A stretch of 64,000 nt of DNA from Nosema muscidifuracis (taxonomy: Eukaryota; Microsporidia; Nosematidae): contig JAIOKI010000004.1 of assembly GCA_028335825.1 (NCBI GenBank), positions 372,001-436,000 on the forward strand. Direction: 5' to 3'. This document shows, in pieces, positions 41,502-49,872 of this stretch; the first letter of the stretch is position 1; each line of letters opens with the position of its first letter. The position numbers and the translations under genes were made by a program. Below the pieces are notes generated by a model. That model saw only the letters and a program-made list of their open reading frames with translations. It searched no databases and was not told the DNA's origin.

Positions 41502-42254
41502 AAATTTGTTTAAAAATTTTATAATGTATCAGAAATATGATTGATATTTTCAAATTTTTAGAAGGTTAATTAAAGTCTAAAAAATAATAATTTTTCTTTA
41601 AGTGTTTGTATTTTTATGACTCAATCATATATAATATATATATATGATTGAATCAATTATATAAAATAATAAATGTTTCTTTTAATATATCATCAAATAA
41701 TTTGAATATTTAAAATATTATCAAATAACTTGAATATTTAATATATTGTCAAATAACTTGAATATTTAATATATTATCAAATAACTTGAATATTTATTAT
41801 ATTTCCTTATTTAATATATTGTCAAATAACTTGAATATTTAATATATTACATTGTAATGACTCAAATAAAAATATTTCTTTTTTAATATATTGTCAAATA
41901 ACTTGAATATTTAATATATTTATTTATTTAAAATATTACATTGTTATGACTCAAATAACAAATATTTTTTTATTTACTGTATTGAATTTAAATGACTCAA
42001 TTGTTTATAATATATATTTTTATAAAATTCAAATAACTTTAATATTTAAAGTATATATTCAGTTTAATCATTAATAACTTGAAGCAAATTGATATTTAAA
42101 ATTTTTTATAAATTTGATTGGTCATAATTTTTAATACAACATACTAAACAAATTATATAGATTTTTATAATTTGATAATCTTCTGAATATTATTAAATAT
42201 AAAACTTAACTAGTTTCATACAATAGATAAATTTTTTTGAATCAAACAAAAACA
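41502..42254. repeat. Spacer with 29-bp tandem repeats
   Basis: 41683-41960 repeats 'aatatattgtcaaataactt' plus 'gaatattt' about seven times with gaps (29-bp period in the tightest part), mixed with 'acattgtaatgactcaaata'. No gene is seen. It is upstream of the first secreted paralog. Confidence 0.8.
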
Positions 42255-42992
42255 ATGCATACTTTTATTCTATATCTGATATATATAGCAGCGACATGTT
42301 CACACTCAGGAGAAACTTATATATTAAAAGTAAAAATACATTTAGATGAATTTACTATATACAAAATTGTTGGTATGGAAAAATTAGGAAATACATTTGA
42401 GAATAAAGGAATTAGAGATATAGCTAAGAATTATTTGAATAGAATATTTAATGATTTAAATAAGGATCTTGATAGATATGGTGTACAGCTAGAAGGTGAT
42501 TATACAGCTTTACATCTTGATGAACTTGAAGTAAAAATTGATAAAGAAAAGGAATGTGGAAAAAAACAAGTAGCTATGCAAGTTAACCAACTACTTTCAA
42601 CTAAATTAACATATCCAAATACTGATGGAGTAGGGCTTAGACTTGTAGGAATATCTTGTGAAGTATTTCCTCCAGAACAGATTCCTTTTTTTACAAACCC
42701 GGTTTCTGGATGTGGACATATAGGAACTATATTTGTTTTAGATCCAGTAACTTTAAAATCACAAATTAGCTTACTAATGAAAGGATTTATTACTAATGGA
42801 GTTGGTATGTTTTTACCTTTGCCTTCTGATGCCTTTAAAAAAACTCTTTGTACATTCGCTGAAAGATGTACGAAAAATAACGACGCATTCGGTGTGGTAG
42901 CGAATCATATAAGTTATATTAAACACAATATGTATAATGAGCCATCAGAAGAATCTTCACATACCGAAACAAAAATGTTTAATATGAGATAA
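42255..42992 (+). CDS. Secreted six-cysteine protein, tandem family member 1
   Basis: A 245-residue protein starting with a signal peptide (MHTFILYLIYIAATCSHSG), first of three tandem paralogs. Family blocks: 'YILKVKIHLDEFTIYKIVGM' near the N-terminus, 'GVQLEGDY' and 'LDELEVKIDKEKEC', 'TYPNTDGVGLRLVGISC', 'GCGHIGTIFV', 'LKSQISLLMKGFI' and 'LCTFAERC'. Six cysteines are shared by all three members, including the one just after the signal peptide. The order of strands and helices is compatible with a reprolysin-like metalloprotease fold, but there is no HExxH, so activity is not expected. The first ATG is used; an earlier start would need a non-ATG codon. No CCC start signal is seen. A host-interaction or spore-wall role is plausible but unproven. 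Confidence 0.8.
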   Translation: MHTFILYLIYIAATCSHSGETYILKVKIHLDEFTIYKIVGMEKLGNTFENKGIRDIAKNYLNRIFNDLNKDLDRYGVQLEGDYTALHLDELEVKIDKEKECGKKQVAMQVNQLLSTKLTYPNTDGVGLRLVGISCEVFPPEQIPFFTNPVSGCGHIGTIFVLDPVTLKSQISLLMKGFITNGVGMFLPLPSDAFKKTLCTFAERCTKNNDAFGVVANHISYIKHNMYNEPSEESSHTETKMFNMR

Positions 42993-43931
42993 ATTATTAT
43001 ATTCTAATTTTCTTGTTATTACATTTTTTTTTTCTTTTATTAATACGCTATTGAGCTTTTAATATTTATGTGTAAAAATATCTTTAAAGTAATTTGATTT
43101 AAAAAATTTAAAAGAAAAGTTTTAAAATCTTGATATAATCATAAAAAAATATATTATATAAATTTAAAAATTAATTAATCAACATTATTTATCATTTCTT
43201 TTCTTACAAATATTTAATAAATTAAATTACGTTTTAGTCAACTATTCTTTAATTGAATAATACCTTTATGTATACTTAAATAATTTCTAACTCTTGATTA
43301 ATAAAATGATATGTTAAAAAAATCAAGGAAAATGTCACTGTTTAAGAATTACTGTCAATGCTTAATATTTAATTGAAAAAAAAACATTCAAATTTCAATC
43401 AAAAATATAAAATATGTAAAATATTTTATATTGAAAACGTCACTGATATGAAATTTTTTTATATTGAAAACGTCGCAGATAAGAAAAATATTTATATTGA
43501 AAACGTCACTGATATAAAAAATTTTTTATATTGAAAACGTCGCAGGTAAGAAAATATCATTTAATTAAAAAAATTAGTTTTTTTTATTTTAATTATTATA
43601 TTTATAAGCATCTAATTAATTTTTTTATTTAGTAGTTTCATAATTACCATAAGATTTCAATATAAATAAATTTTGACAGATTTTATTTTTAAAATTTAAT
43701 TAAAAAATATATTAAAAGATTTTTAAATTTTTTTCTATTTAACCATATGTCGTATTCAGTAGTCAAAAATGTTTCGTTATTTTTTTTTGATAAATCATTT
43801 CTATTAACAAATAAACATTTGAAAAAATATCAAAACACGAACAAATTACACAATCAAATTATAATGAAATCGAGTTTTAATGGTCAAATTTTGATTTTTA
43901 TTTATATTAAAAATATTTTCAAGATTCTAAT
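42993..43931. repeat. Spacer with alternating 33-bp repeats
   Basis: 43426-43555 has four copies of 'ttatattgaaaacgtc' at 43426, 43459, 43492 and 43526. Copies 1 and 3 continue 'actgatat' and copies 2 and 4 continue 'gcagataag' / 'gcaggtaag', an alternating A-B-A-B array. A small open frame at 43747-43935 has low-quality composition and is not annotated as a gene. Confidence 0.9.
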
Positions 43932-44636
43932 ATGAGATTTTTAATACAAATATTTTTAATCTTGAATGTTATAAATGGATGCTCTAATAGTGGTACTTAT
44001 GTCGTGAACGTAAAATTTCATTTAGATGAGTTAACATATCAAAAGATATTAGTAACTGAAAAAATAAAAGGGGGACTTGATTTTAGTAAAGGTCCACATG
44101 AATTAGTAACTTCTTATCTAAACGAGATACTTAAGGAAATAAATTCTGAATTAGAAGATTCTAGTGTACAATTAATAGGTGACTATAGTTTATTAATATT
44201 TGAAGAACTTGAATTAATTTTAGATAAGGAGAAATTGTGCTTAACAAAATTTATGATTACACAAGCAGCATTAACTCTCCTACCTCAACTTGTTTATCCA
44301 AAAACTAATGGACTTGGTTTAAGAATAGTAGCATTATCATGTGTATCATTTGATCCTGTACAAATACCGTTTTTTCCTATATCAAATGGATCATGTGGAA
44401 ATCTTGGCACGATATTTGTTATTGAACCTAATTTATTGAAGTCTCAGATTAAACTTCTTATAAAAGGGTTTATAGGTAAAGACATCGGATCAGAATTATT
44501 AATGGATGACGAATCTTCAAAAAAAAATCTCTGTAGGTTTGTTGATAGGTGCGTAGCGAAAAATAATCATTTGGGAAAATTTATAAATAATCTAGTTAAA
44601 GTGGAATACACACCGACTAAAAATAATACTAATTAA
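43932..44636 (+). CDS. Secreted six-cysteine protein, tandem family member 2
   Basis: The second paralog, 234 residues, with signal peptide 'MRFLIQIFLILNVINGCSNS'. It shares with its neighbours 'TYVVNVKFHLDELTYQKILV', 'VQLIGDYSLLIFEELELIL', 'KLCLTK', 'YPKTNGLGLRIVALSC', 'SCGNLGTIFVIEP', 'LKSQIKLLIKGFIG' and 'LCRFVDRC'. The six shared cysteines are kept. It is closer to member 3 in several blocks (LDELT, IFEELE, GLGLRIV, LCRFV), which suggests that members 2 and 3 split after member 1. No HExxH and no CCC start signal are present. The divergence between members is large, so the duplications are old or the proteins evolve fast. Confidence 0.8.
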   Translation: MRFLIQIFLILNVINGCSNSGTYVVNVKFHLDELTYQKILVTEKIKGGLDFSKGPHELVTSYLNEILKEINSELEDSSVQLIGDYSLLIFEELELILDKEKLCLTKFMITQAALTLLPQLVYPKTNGLGLRIVALSCVSFDPVQIPFFPISNGSCGNLGTIFVIEPNLLKSQIKLLIKGFIGKDIGSELLMDDESSKKNLCRFVDRCVAKNNHLGKFINNLVKVEYTPTKNNTN

Positions 44637-45864
44637 AATATATTCATAATATAAATTTTTATTTTCAAGATATTGTTTGTAAATAATTTTCTATTTATAA
44701 TTTAATTGGGTATATTAATTTAAGTATCTACTGTCATTTTACAAAAGATTACATTTTCGGCTTTAGAGCCACCTTTATCTCAGTACAAAATTTTACATTA
44801 CTTACTTTTTATCGGCTTTACCGTGTTAAACTCTTCAAAGTCATTTTTAGAACTCTTGTCTTCACATATGCTTCGGTTTTGTCTACTATTTAAGTTCTTT
44901 TATGTATCATCAATAGAAGTAGTTACTAAGCAATACAAAGTGACCATATATAGTATACTATTGACTTATATAGTGATACCGTGTGATTAGCTAGTAGATT
45001 GTACTTATGTCTTTTTTTCAGTTTCAATAGACTTTATATAAATCTTTTAATTACAACTTCATTATTTTATATTAAGTTTAATTAAAATATTTAAAATTAC
45101 TGAATGCCTTAATGGATCTTTAAAATATTTTAATGCCTCAATAGATATTTAAAATAGCTTAATTTAATATATTATTTTATATATAATAAAATTTGAATAT
45201 TATTTTAATTTTTTTATTGAATTTAATAGAAATGTCTTATTGATTAGCTTATATTTAATTTAAGATGATATGAAATTATTTTTGCACCAATTGATTTTTT
45301 TGATAGATTAAGTTTTTAATTAAGTTTCAGTTTATAAATAAAATTTTTTTCACAAAAAAAGTTTGAAATAAATTTAAGCTAAGATATCAATTAAAAATAT
45401 TACTAGAGTTTTCATATGATTTTCAAGTATATACCTTCTTTTTAGTCTTAAAATTTTCACGAAAAAGATAATAATTCAAATAAAAATTGTATCTTAATAT
45501 TATATCATATCTCTGTAAATGAACAAACTAAAAACAAATTAGTTTGAAAAAGAGAAATTAAATTAATTAATAATCTAAATCTTAATAAAAATTTTTGTTA
45601 AATGAACCAACTTAAAACAAATTAGTTTGAAAAAGATCTATCAAATTAATTAATAATCTGAATTTTTATTTGAATTATTATAATCATTAATTTATCTACA
45701 TAAAGATATTTTGTAATTAAAAATACATTGTAAATTAAATTAAAAAAATTCAATAATAGTCTTTTAATGATTATAAAACAGGTTTATTAGCTAAGTTAAA
45801 TGACACATAATTAACTTTGAAACTTGTTTCTTTGGATTTTAAAAGATCTTCAAATTTTACAGTT
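44637..45864. other. Spacer with a less AT-rich relic-like stretch and a direct repeat
   Basis: 44700-45010 is clearly less AT-rich than its surroundings (for example 'cggctttagagccacc', 'gaccatatatagtatac') and holds short open stretches but no intact gene. It reads as a decayed copy of something unidentified. 45516-45672 has two copies (period 81) of 'aaacaaattagtttgaaaaa' plus 'aaattaattaataatctraa'. The start of member 3 lies at the end. Confidence 0.6.
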
Positions 45865-46590
45865 ATGATATTATTAATCTTTCTATTTTATAATCAAATT
45901 GTATTTTCAAGATGTTCAGATAAAGAAGGAACATTCATTATAAATGTACAGATACATCTTGATGAATTGACAATCGAAAGAGTACTTACAGTTGAGAAGA
46001 TTAAAATGAAATTTTCTAATTTACCAACTGATCGTCAGATAATAATTAATTATCTTAATAGTATATTTAATGATATTAATAAGAATTTGAAAGATTCGGG
46101 AGTTCAACTAAGAGGAGATTATAATAATTTAATATTTGAAGAACTTGGAGTAAAATTGAACAAAGCTAAACTTTGTAATGAAAAAGCAATGGCTAATAAA
46201 TCTACAAGAAGACTTGTATTAAAATTAGCATATCCGAATACGAAAGGACTTGGTTTAAGAATAGTCTGTCTTTCATGTATAATTTTTGATCCAAAACAAA
46301 CTCCATTCTATATTATGCCAACACTTGGATGTGGAAAGATAGGAACTATTTTTGTAAGCAATCCATTTACATTAAAAGCTAAGATTAAATACCTAATTAA
46401 GAATTTTATAAGCGAAAGAATGAATAAATTTTATTCAATTAAATCAGATGGGTTTAAAAAATATTTATGCCGTTTTGTTAACAAATGTGCTGTTGAAAAT
46501 GATTTAATTGGTAAATTTGAAAAAAATTTAGTGAAAATGGATATTATGAATGAAGGAAATTCTAATGAAAATGTAGTAAACGAAATTTAA
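45865..46590 (+). CDS. Secreted six-cysteine protein, tandem family member 3
   Basis: The third paralog, 241 residues, with signal peptide 'MILLIFLFYNQIVFSRCSDK'. Shared blocks: 'TFIINVQIHLDELTIERVLT', 'YLNSIFNDINKNLKDSGVQL', 'KLCNEK', 'YPNTKGLGLRIVCLSC', 'GCGKIGTIFVSNP', 'LKAKIKYLIKNFI' and 'LCRFVNKC'. The first ATG of the frame is used; an upstream extension would need a non-ATG codon and would bury the signal peptide. Its last bases lie inside the left arm of a 35-bp inverted repeat. No HExxH and no CCC start signal are seen. Confidence 0.82.
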   Translation: MILLIFLFYNQIVFSRCSDKEGTFIINVQIHLDELTIERVLTVEKIKMKFSNLPTDRQIIINYLNSIFNDINKNLKDSGVQLRGDYNNLIFEELGVKLNKAKLCNEKAMANKSTRRLVLKLAYPNTKGLGLRIVCLSCIIFDPKQTPFYIMPTLGCGKIGTIFVSNPFTLKAKIKYLIKNFISERMNKFYSIKSDGFKKYLCRFVNKCAVENDLIGKFEKNLVKMDIMNEGNSNENVVNEI

Positions 46591-46705
46591 TAAAGTAAAA
46601 TTTATTAAAATTTTTATTTGAAAAAAATAAAATTAATTAAGATTTTAATAATAATGAATTATTTTTTTGGATAAAAATTTTAATAAATTTTACTTTATTA
46701 AATTT
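46583..46705. terminator. Perfect 35-bp inverted repeat between converging genes
   Basis: Arms at 46583-46617 and 46671-46705 are exact reverse complements (core 'taataaagtaaaatttatta'), with a 53-base loop that itself pairs partly (gaaaaaaata against aaaaaaataa). The left arm overlaps the stop codon of secreted member 3, and the right arm ends 17 bases from the Ytm1 stop. It may act as a shared 3' end or hairpin, or be an inverted-repeat element. Function is inferred. Confidence 0.6.
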
Positions 46706-46721
46706 AATTAATCATTATTTA

Positions 46722-47771
46722 TTAAATAATTAAATTTAATTTTTTTTTATAAAGTTTTGTACCTGAACTTATTAACAATATATTATCAATTATTTCTATT
46801 CCACTAACTTCAGAATCAAATTTAAATTCATAAATAAGTTTATAAGGATCTAATATAATTATTTGTACAATATATTGGCCTCCAATAATAACTGTATTGT
46901 CATTCAATATTCTTATCCAATCTATAAATCTAATCTCAATATTATAATTTACTATATTATTATCTGTTTGCTTATACAAAACATTAGAAGAAGTTCCATA
47001 AAAAACAGAATCTTTGTAAGTTTCAGAACATGTTATTATAAAATCTTTTTTTTCATTATCAATGAAGTCATCTATTAATTTTAAAATATTTCCATTTCGA
47101 GCACAGAAAAACAAAATTTTATTCTGTTCGTAGATTGAGATTATTTCATAACCTTCAATTTCTCCTAATAATTTATGGTCATCATTTTCATAAACAAAAC
47201 ATTTTCCATCTTGAGTTCCGTAAAGAACTTTGTTCTCATATACAAACAAAGAAGAAATTTCTAATTTATCAGATATTACGTTAGAAGTATTAAAATTAAC
47301 TAATCCTAAATTTTTTACAAATCCCATTTGATGTAGTTCATTAAAACACATCATTCTGACATTTATAAAGCATTCTTCATTGCCAACATCAATTATTTTA
47401 CCAAAATCTAGTTCAAGACATTTAAGTACACTCTTATAAAATCCTATATAAACACACTTTCTCAAAACATCCGTTTTTATAAAAGAAATTTGGTGTTTCA
47501 AATCAAGTTCCTCATCAAATTTATTTTTTTCAACTTCGAATTCTATTACGATTTTTGTTTCACTATTTATTTTGTATCTCTCCATTACAGATTCTAAAGA
47601 CAATTTAAAAACTTCTTTGTTAATGTAAAATGTGTAGAGTTCTGAATTATTTTTAATATGGTTTATATATTTCTGTAAATCTTCTGGTTTAAAACTACTA
47701 TCAACATGTATTATGTAATTAGATTGGGATTCATTGTTAAGTTCTATAAGCTCTACTAATACATTTGTCAT
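46722..47771 (-). CDS. YTM1: Ytm1/WDR12-like ribosome biogenesis protein
   Basis: A 349-residue protein with an N-terminal ubiquitin-like NLE domain: 'YTFYINKEVFKLSLESVMER' and 'INSETKIVIEFEVE' (about residues 46-82) match the 'F.I.G..LR.SL..YL......E..L.IEY' pattern of Ytm1. A degenerate WD-repeat propeller follows, with repeats such as 'KVLYGTQDGKCFVYENDDHK' and 'NTVIIGGQYIVQIIILDPYK'. Ytm1 (human WDR12) forms the PeBoW complex with Nop7 and Erb1 and is removed by the Rea1 AAA ATPase. The NLE domain also occurs in Rsa4, but the blades here lack clear WD endings, and Ytm1 is favoured by the length. A CCCC is present 3 bases upstream of the ATG. Call by pattern, moderately sure. Confidence 0.7.
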   Translation of the reverse strand: MTNVLVELIELNNESQSNYIIHVDSSFKPEDLQKYINHIKNNSELYTFYINKEVFKLSLESVMERYKINSETKIVIEFEVEKNKFDEELDLKHQISFIKTDVLRKCVYIGFYKSVLKCLELDFGKIIDVGNEECFINVRMMCFNELHQMGFVKNLGLVNFNTSNVISDKLEISSLFVYENKVLYGTQDGKCFVYENDDHKLLGEIEGYEIISIYEQNKILFFCARNGNILKLIDDFIDNEKKDFIITCSETYKDSVFYGTSSNVLYKQTDNNIVNYNIEIRFIDWIRILNDNTVIIGGQYIVQIIILDPYKLIYEFKFDSEVSGIEIIDNILLISSGTKLYKKKLNLII

Positions 47772-47985
47772 AAAGGGGTAAATTATTATCTTCTTACTTA
47801 ATAGATCATTTAATGTTTTACTTTTTAACGTTTCTTAATTTAAATTTCATAATCATTCTATTAATTTAAAGAATTATTAAAGATAGTATTTTTTATTAAT
47901 CGTTCTTAATAAGAGATAAATATTCATAAATGAAGTATTTTTAGCTTTTTATTTATGGTTTAAATATTTTAGTACTATTTTACCC

Positions 47986-48507
47986 ATGGCGAAAATAAAA
48001 AAAATTTTAAATATCAATAAAAATAAGAACAAGATATTAAACCAACCCAAAGAAAAGAAACAAATTGAATTACCACAGTTTGATGAGAAATTTGCTTTTA
48101 ATCATTCGTTACGTCCTCCTTATAGTGTAATCTTAGATACAAATTATATCAATGACTGTATTAGAAAGAAAAAAGATATGAAAAATGAATTGTGGACTGT
48201 TCTAGATGGAAACGTTAAAATGTTCGTTCCTGAATGCGTTATAGGAGAGTTAGAGAAATTAGGTAGACCCTATAGAGTGGCACTTGCTTTAGTTAGAAAT
48301 GATGAAATAACAAGACTTAGCTGTGATCATAAGGGTACATACGCTGATGATTGTATATTAGATAGAGTTACCAAACATAGATGCTATATAGTTGCAACTT
48401 CCGACGTTGGACTCAAACAAAGAATTAAAAATATTCAAGGGGTTCCTATCGTCTCATTTAGGGGACAGAGATCGTTTGTTGAAAGATTTATTCCAGCGAC
48501 TTATTAA
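47986..48507 (+). CDS. FCF1: Fcf1/Utp24 PIN-domain endonuclease
   Basis: The endonuclease that cleaves pre-rRNA at sites A0-A2 in the small subunit processome. Length 173 compares with 189 in yeast. The basic start 'KIKKILNINKNKNKI' is family-like, then the PIN domain: 'PPYSVILDTNYINDCIRKK' (45-63), 'VPECVIGELEKLG' (81-93), 'YADDCILDRV' (119-128) and 'YIVATSDVGLKQRI' (134-147). The acidic catalytic set D51, E89, D121/D122 and D140 is complete. 'GVPIVSFRGQRSFVERF' closes the family signature. The CCC sits directly before the ATG. It pairs functionally with Ytm1 next door, although the two diverge. Confidence 0.95.
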   Translation: MAKIKKILNINKNKNKILNQPKEKKQIELPQFDEKFAFNHSLRPPYSVILDTNYINDCIRKKKDMKNELWTVLDGNVKMFVPECVIGELEKLGRPYRVALALVRNDEITRLSCDHKGTYADDCILDRVTKHRCYIVATSDVGLKQRIKNIQGVPIVSFRGQRSFVERFIPATY

Positions 48508-49008
48508 AAATTCGAAAAAAGTTTTGAGAGATTTATTATTTGAATTTTTGAAAGATTTATTATTTGAATTTTTGAAAGATTTATTATTTGAATTTTTGAA
48601 AGATTTATTATTTGAACTAATTCGAAAAAAGTTTTGAGAGATTTATTATTTGAATTTTTGAAAGATTTATTATTTGCACTAATTTGAATTTTTGATAGAT
48701 GTATTGTTCACATTTATTAAAAATTTAAGAAATTTATTGTTCAAATTTATTAAAAAGTTAGGAGATTTATTAATCTCATCCATAGAATATTCAAATCATA
48801 TTTATTTTAGGAGATTTATTATTCTCACCTATTAAATATTAATAAAACATTTTTGATGTTGAGTTTCAGAATCAAAATGGAACTTTCATTTTTCTTTTCT
48901 TTTATTTGTTTTTAATTAATCTTAGTTTTAAAAATTATTATTATAGGTTCTTTATGAAACACTTGTATCATCACATTGTAAATAAAAAAAAGATCGTTGA
49001 TTATTCTA
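48508..49008. repeat. 24-bp tandem repeat downstream of Fcf1, then plain spacer
   Basis: 48511-48690 repeats the 24-base unit 'gatttattatttgaattttt' plus 'gaaa' five to six times, and the opening 'ttcgaaaaaagttttgagag' recurs 110 bases later. Because 24 is a multiple of three, the run stays open in one frame (LFEFLKDL units), so it should not be taken as a gene on its own. 48700-49008 is AT-rich with 'ggagatttatt' repeats. Confidence 0.88.
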
Positions 49009-49677
49009 ATGATTACTGTTTTTATAGCTTCTCTGTTTGCATTCGGAGATCTCGACAAGACAATGGCATCTAATTTATTTGATAGGGATACAGTACTAAA
49101 CACTCCTGATACTTTTTTAGGGAACAGTGGTATTCCAATATGGAATGTAAAGGCTGATATAAATGCTACAGAAGGTAAAATATTTGAGGAATTAAGACTT
49201 TTACTAAGCCATTATTTCTCTTATTTCCATGCTAATGTTCCCGAGTTCAGAACCTGGTACGAGTCAGATTTCTATGAAATTGATGACGATTCTAAAAAGA
49301 AAATGATAAATTCATTAAACACCAATATTACTTCTATAAGAGATATGGATAGTTTCTGGTTAAATACTCAAGGAAGTTATCTTAAAGCTCATTTAGCTAG
49401 AATTACCAGTTTAATTCAACATTTTAGTACTCTACTTGAAATGCAGAATCTTAAATATAATACAATAACTAATGAACCTGATATAAGTACCCTCACTCCA
49501 GAACAAAGAAATATTTGGTTATTAAATAAAGCAAGATATATTACAGAAAATTTACAAACTGGACTTGCGAATCATGAGAATGGAAGATTTACAAATGTAT
49601 ACAAGAGCTTTCTTAATGCTACAGTTGAAAAAAAGAAGCTTGATTTGGTATTCTCAAAAGTAATTTTGAGTATTTAA
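49009..49677 (+). CDS. Predicted secreted protein, unknown family
   Basis: A 222-residue orphan with a short signal peptide (MITVFIASLFAFG), then a mostly helical body. 'NIWLLNKARYITENLQTGL' and 'KIFEELRLLLSHYFSYFHAN' are typical amphipathic helices. N-glycosylation-like NATE and NITS sites occur. No cysteines are seen, so no disulphide framework. No membrane span follows the signal. The first ATG is used; the reading frame continues slightly upstream only through a non-ATG codon. No CCC start signal is seen, as for other orphan secreted genes. Function unknown. Confidence 0.7.
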   Translation: MITVFIASLFAFGDLDKTMASNLFDRDTVLNTPDTFLGNSGIPIWNVKADINATEGKIFEELRLLLSHYFSYFHANVPEFRTWYESDFYEIDDDSKKKMINSLNTNITSIRDMDSFWLNTQGSYLKAHLARITSLIQHFSTLLEMQNLKYNTITNEPDISTLTPEQRNIWLLNKARYITENLQTGLANHENGRFTNVYKSFLNATVEKKKLDLVFSKVILSI

Positions 49678-49872
49678 ATTAAATTAATTTAACTTATATT
49701 ATTTTATAGGAATTTAATAGATGTTTCATTCTATAATAAAACTCTTATAGAATCTCATTAATATTTATATCTACAAATAATAGAAGATTAAAATCTCAAT
49801 TACTGATATTCTTAGCTTAAAATAAATACTTAAATCATCTTAAAATTTTATTTAATTAAAAGATTAGCTTTT
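49678..49872. other. Short spacer, nothing recognised
   Basis: AT-rich gap between two genes that converge here. No hairpin or repeat stands out. Confidence 0.5.

Noticed and set aside
43747-43935. Small open frame (62 codons) directly before secreted paralog 2, overlapping its ATG by four bases
   Set aside because: Rich in Phe, Ile, Asn and Lys as expected from random AT-rich DNA, no start signal, no similarity to the paralogs; at most an upstream frame.
48392-48637. 81-codon frame with LFEFLKD repeats after Fcf1
   Set aside because: Created by a 24-base tandem repeat; overlaps the real Fcf1 frame and has no start signal.
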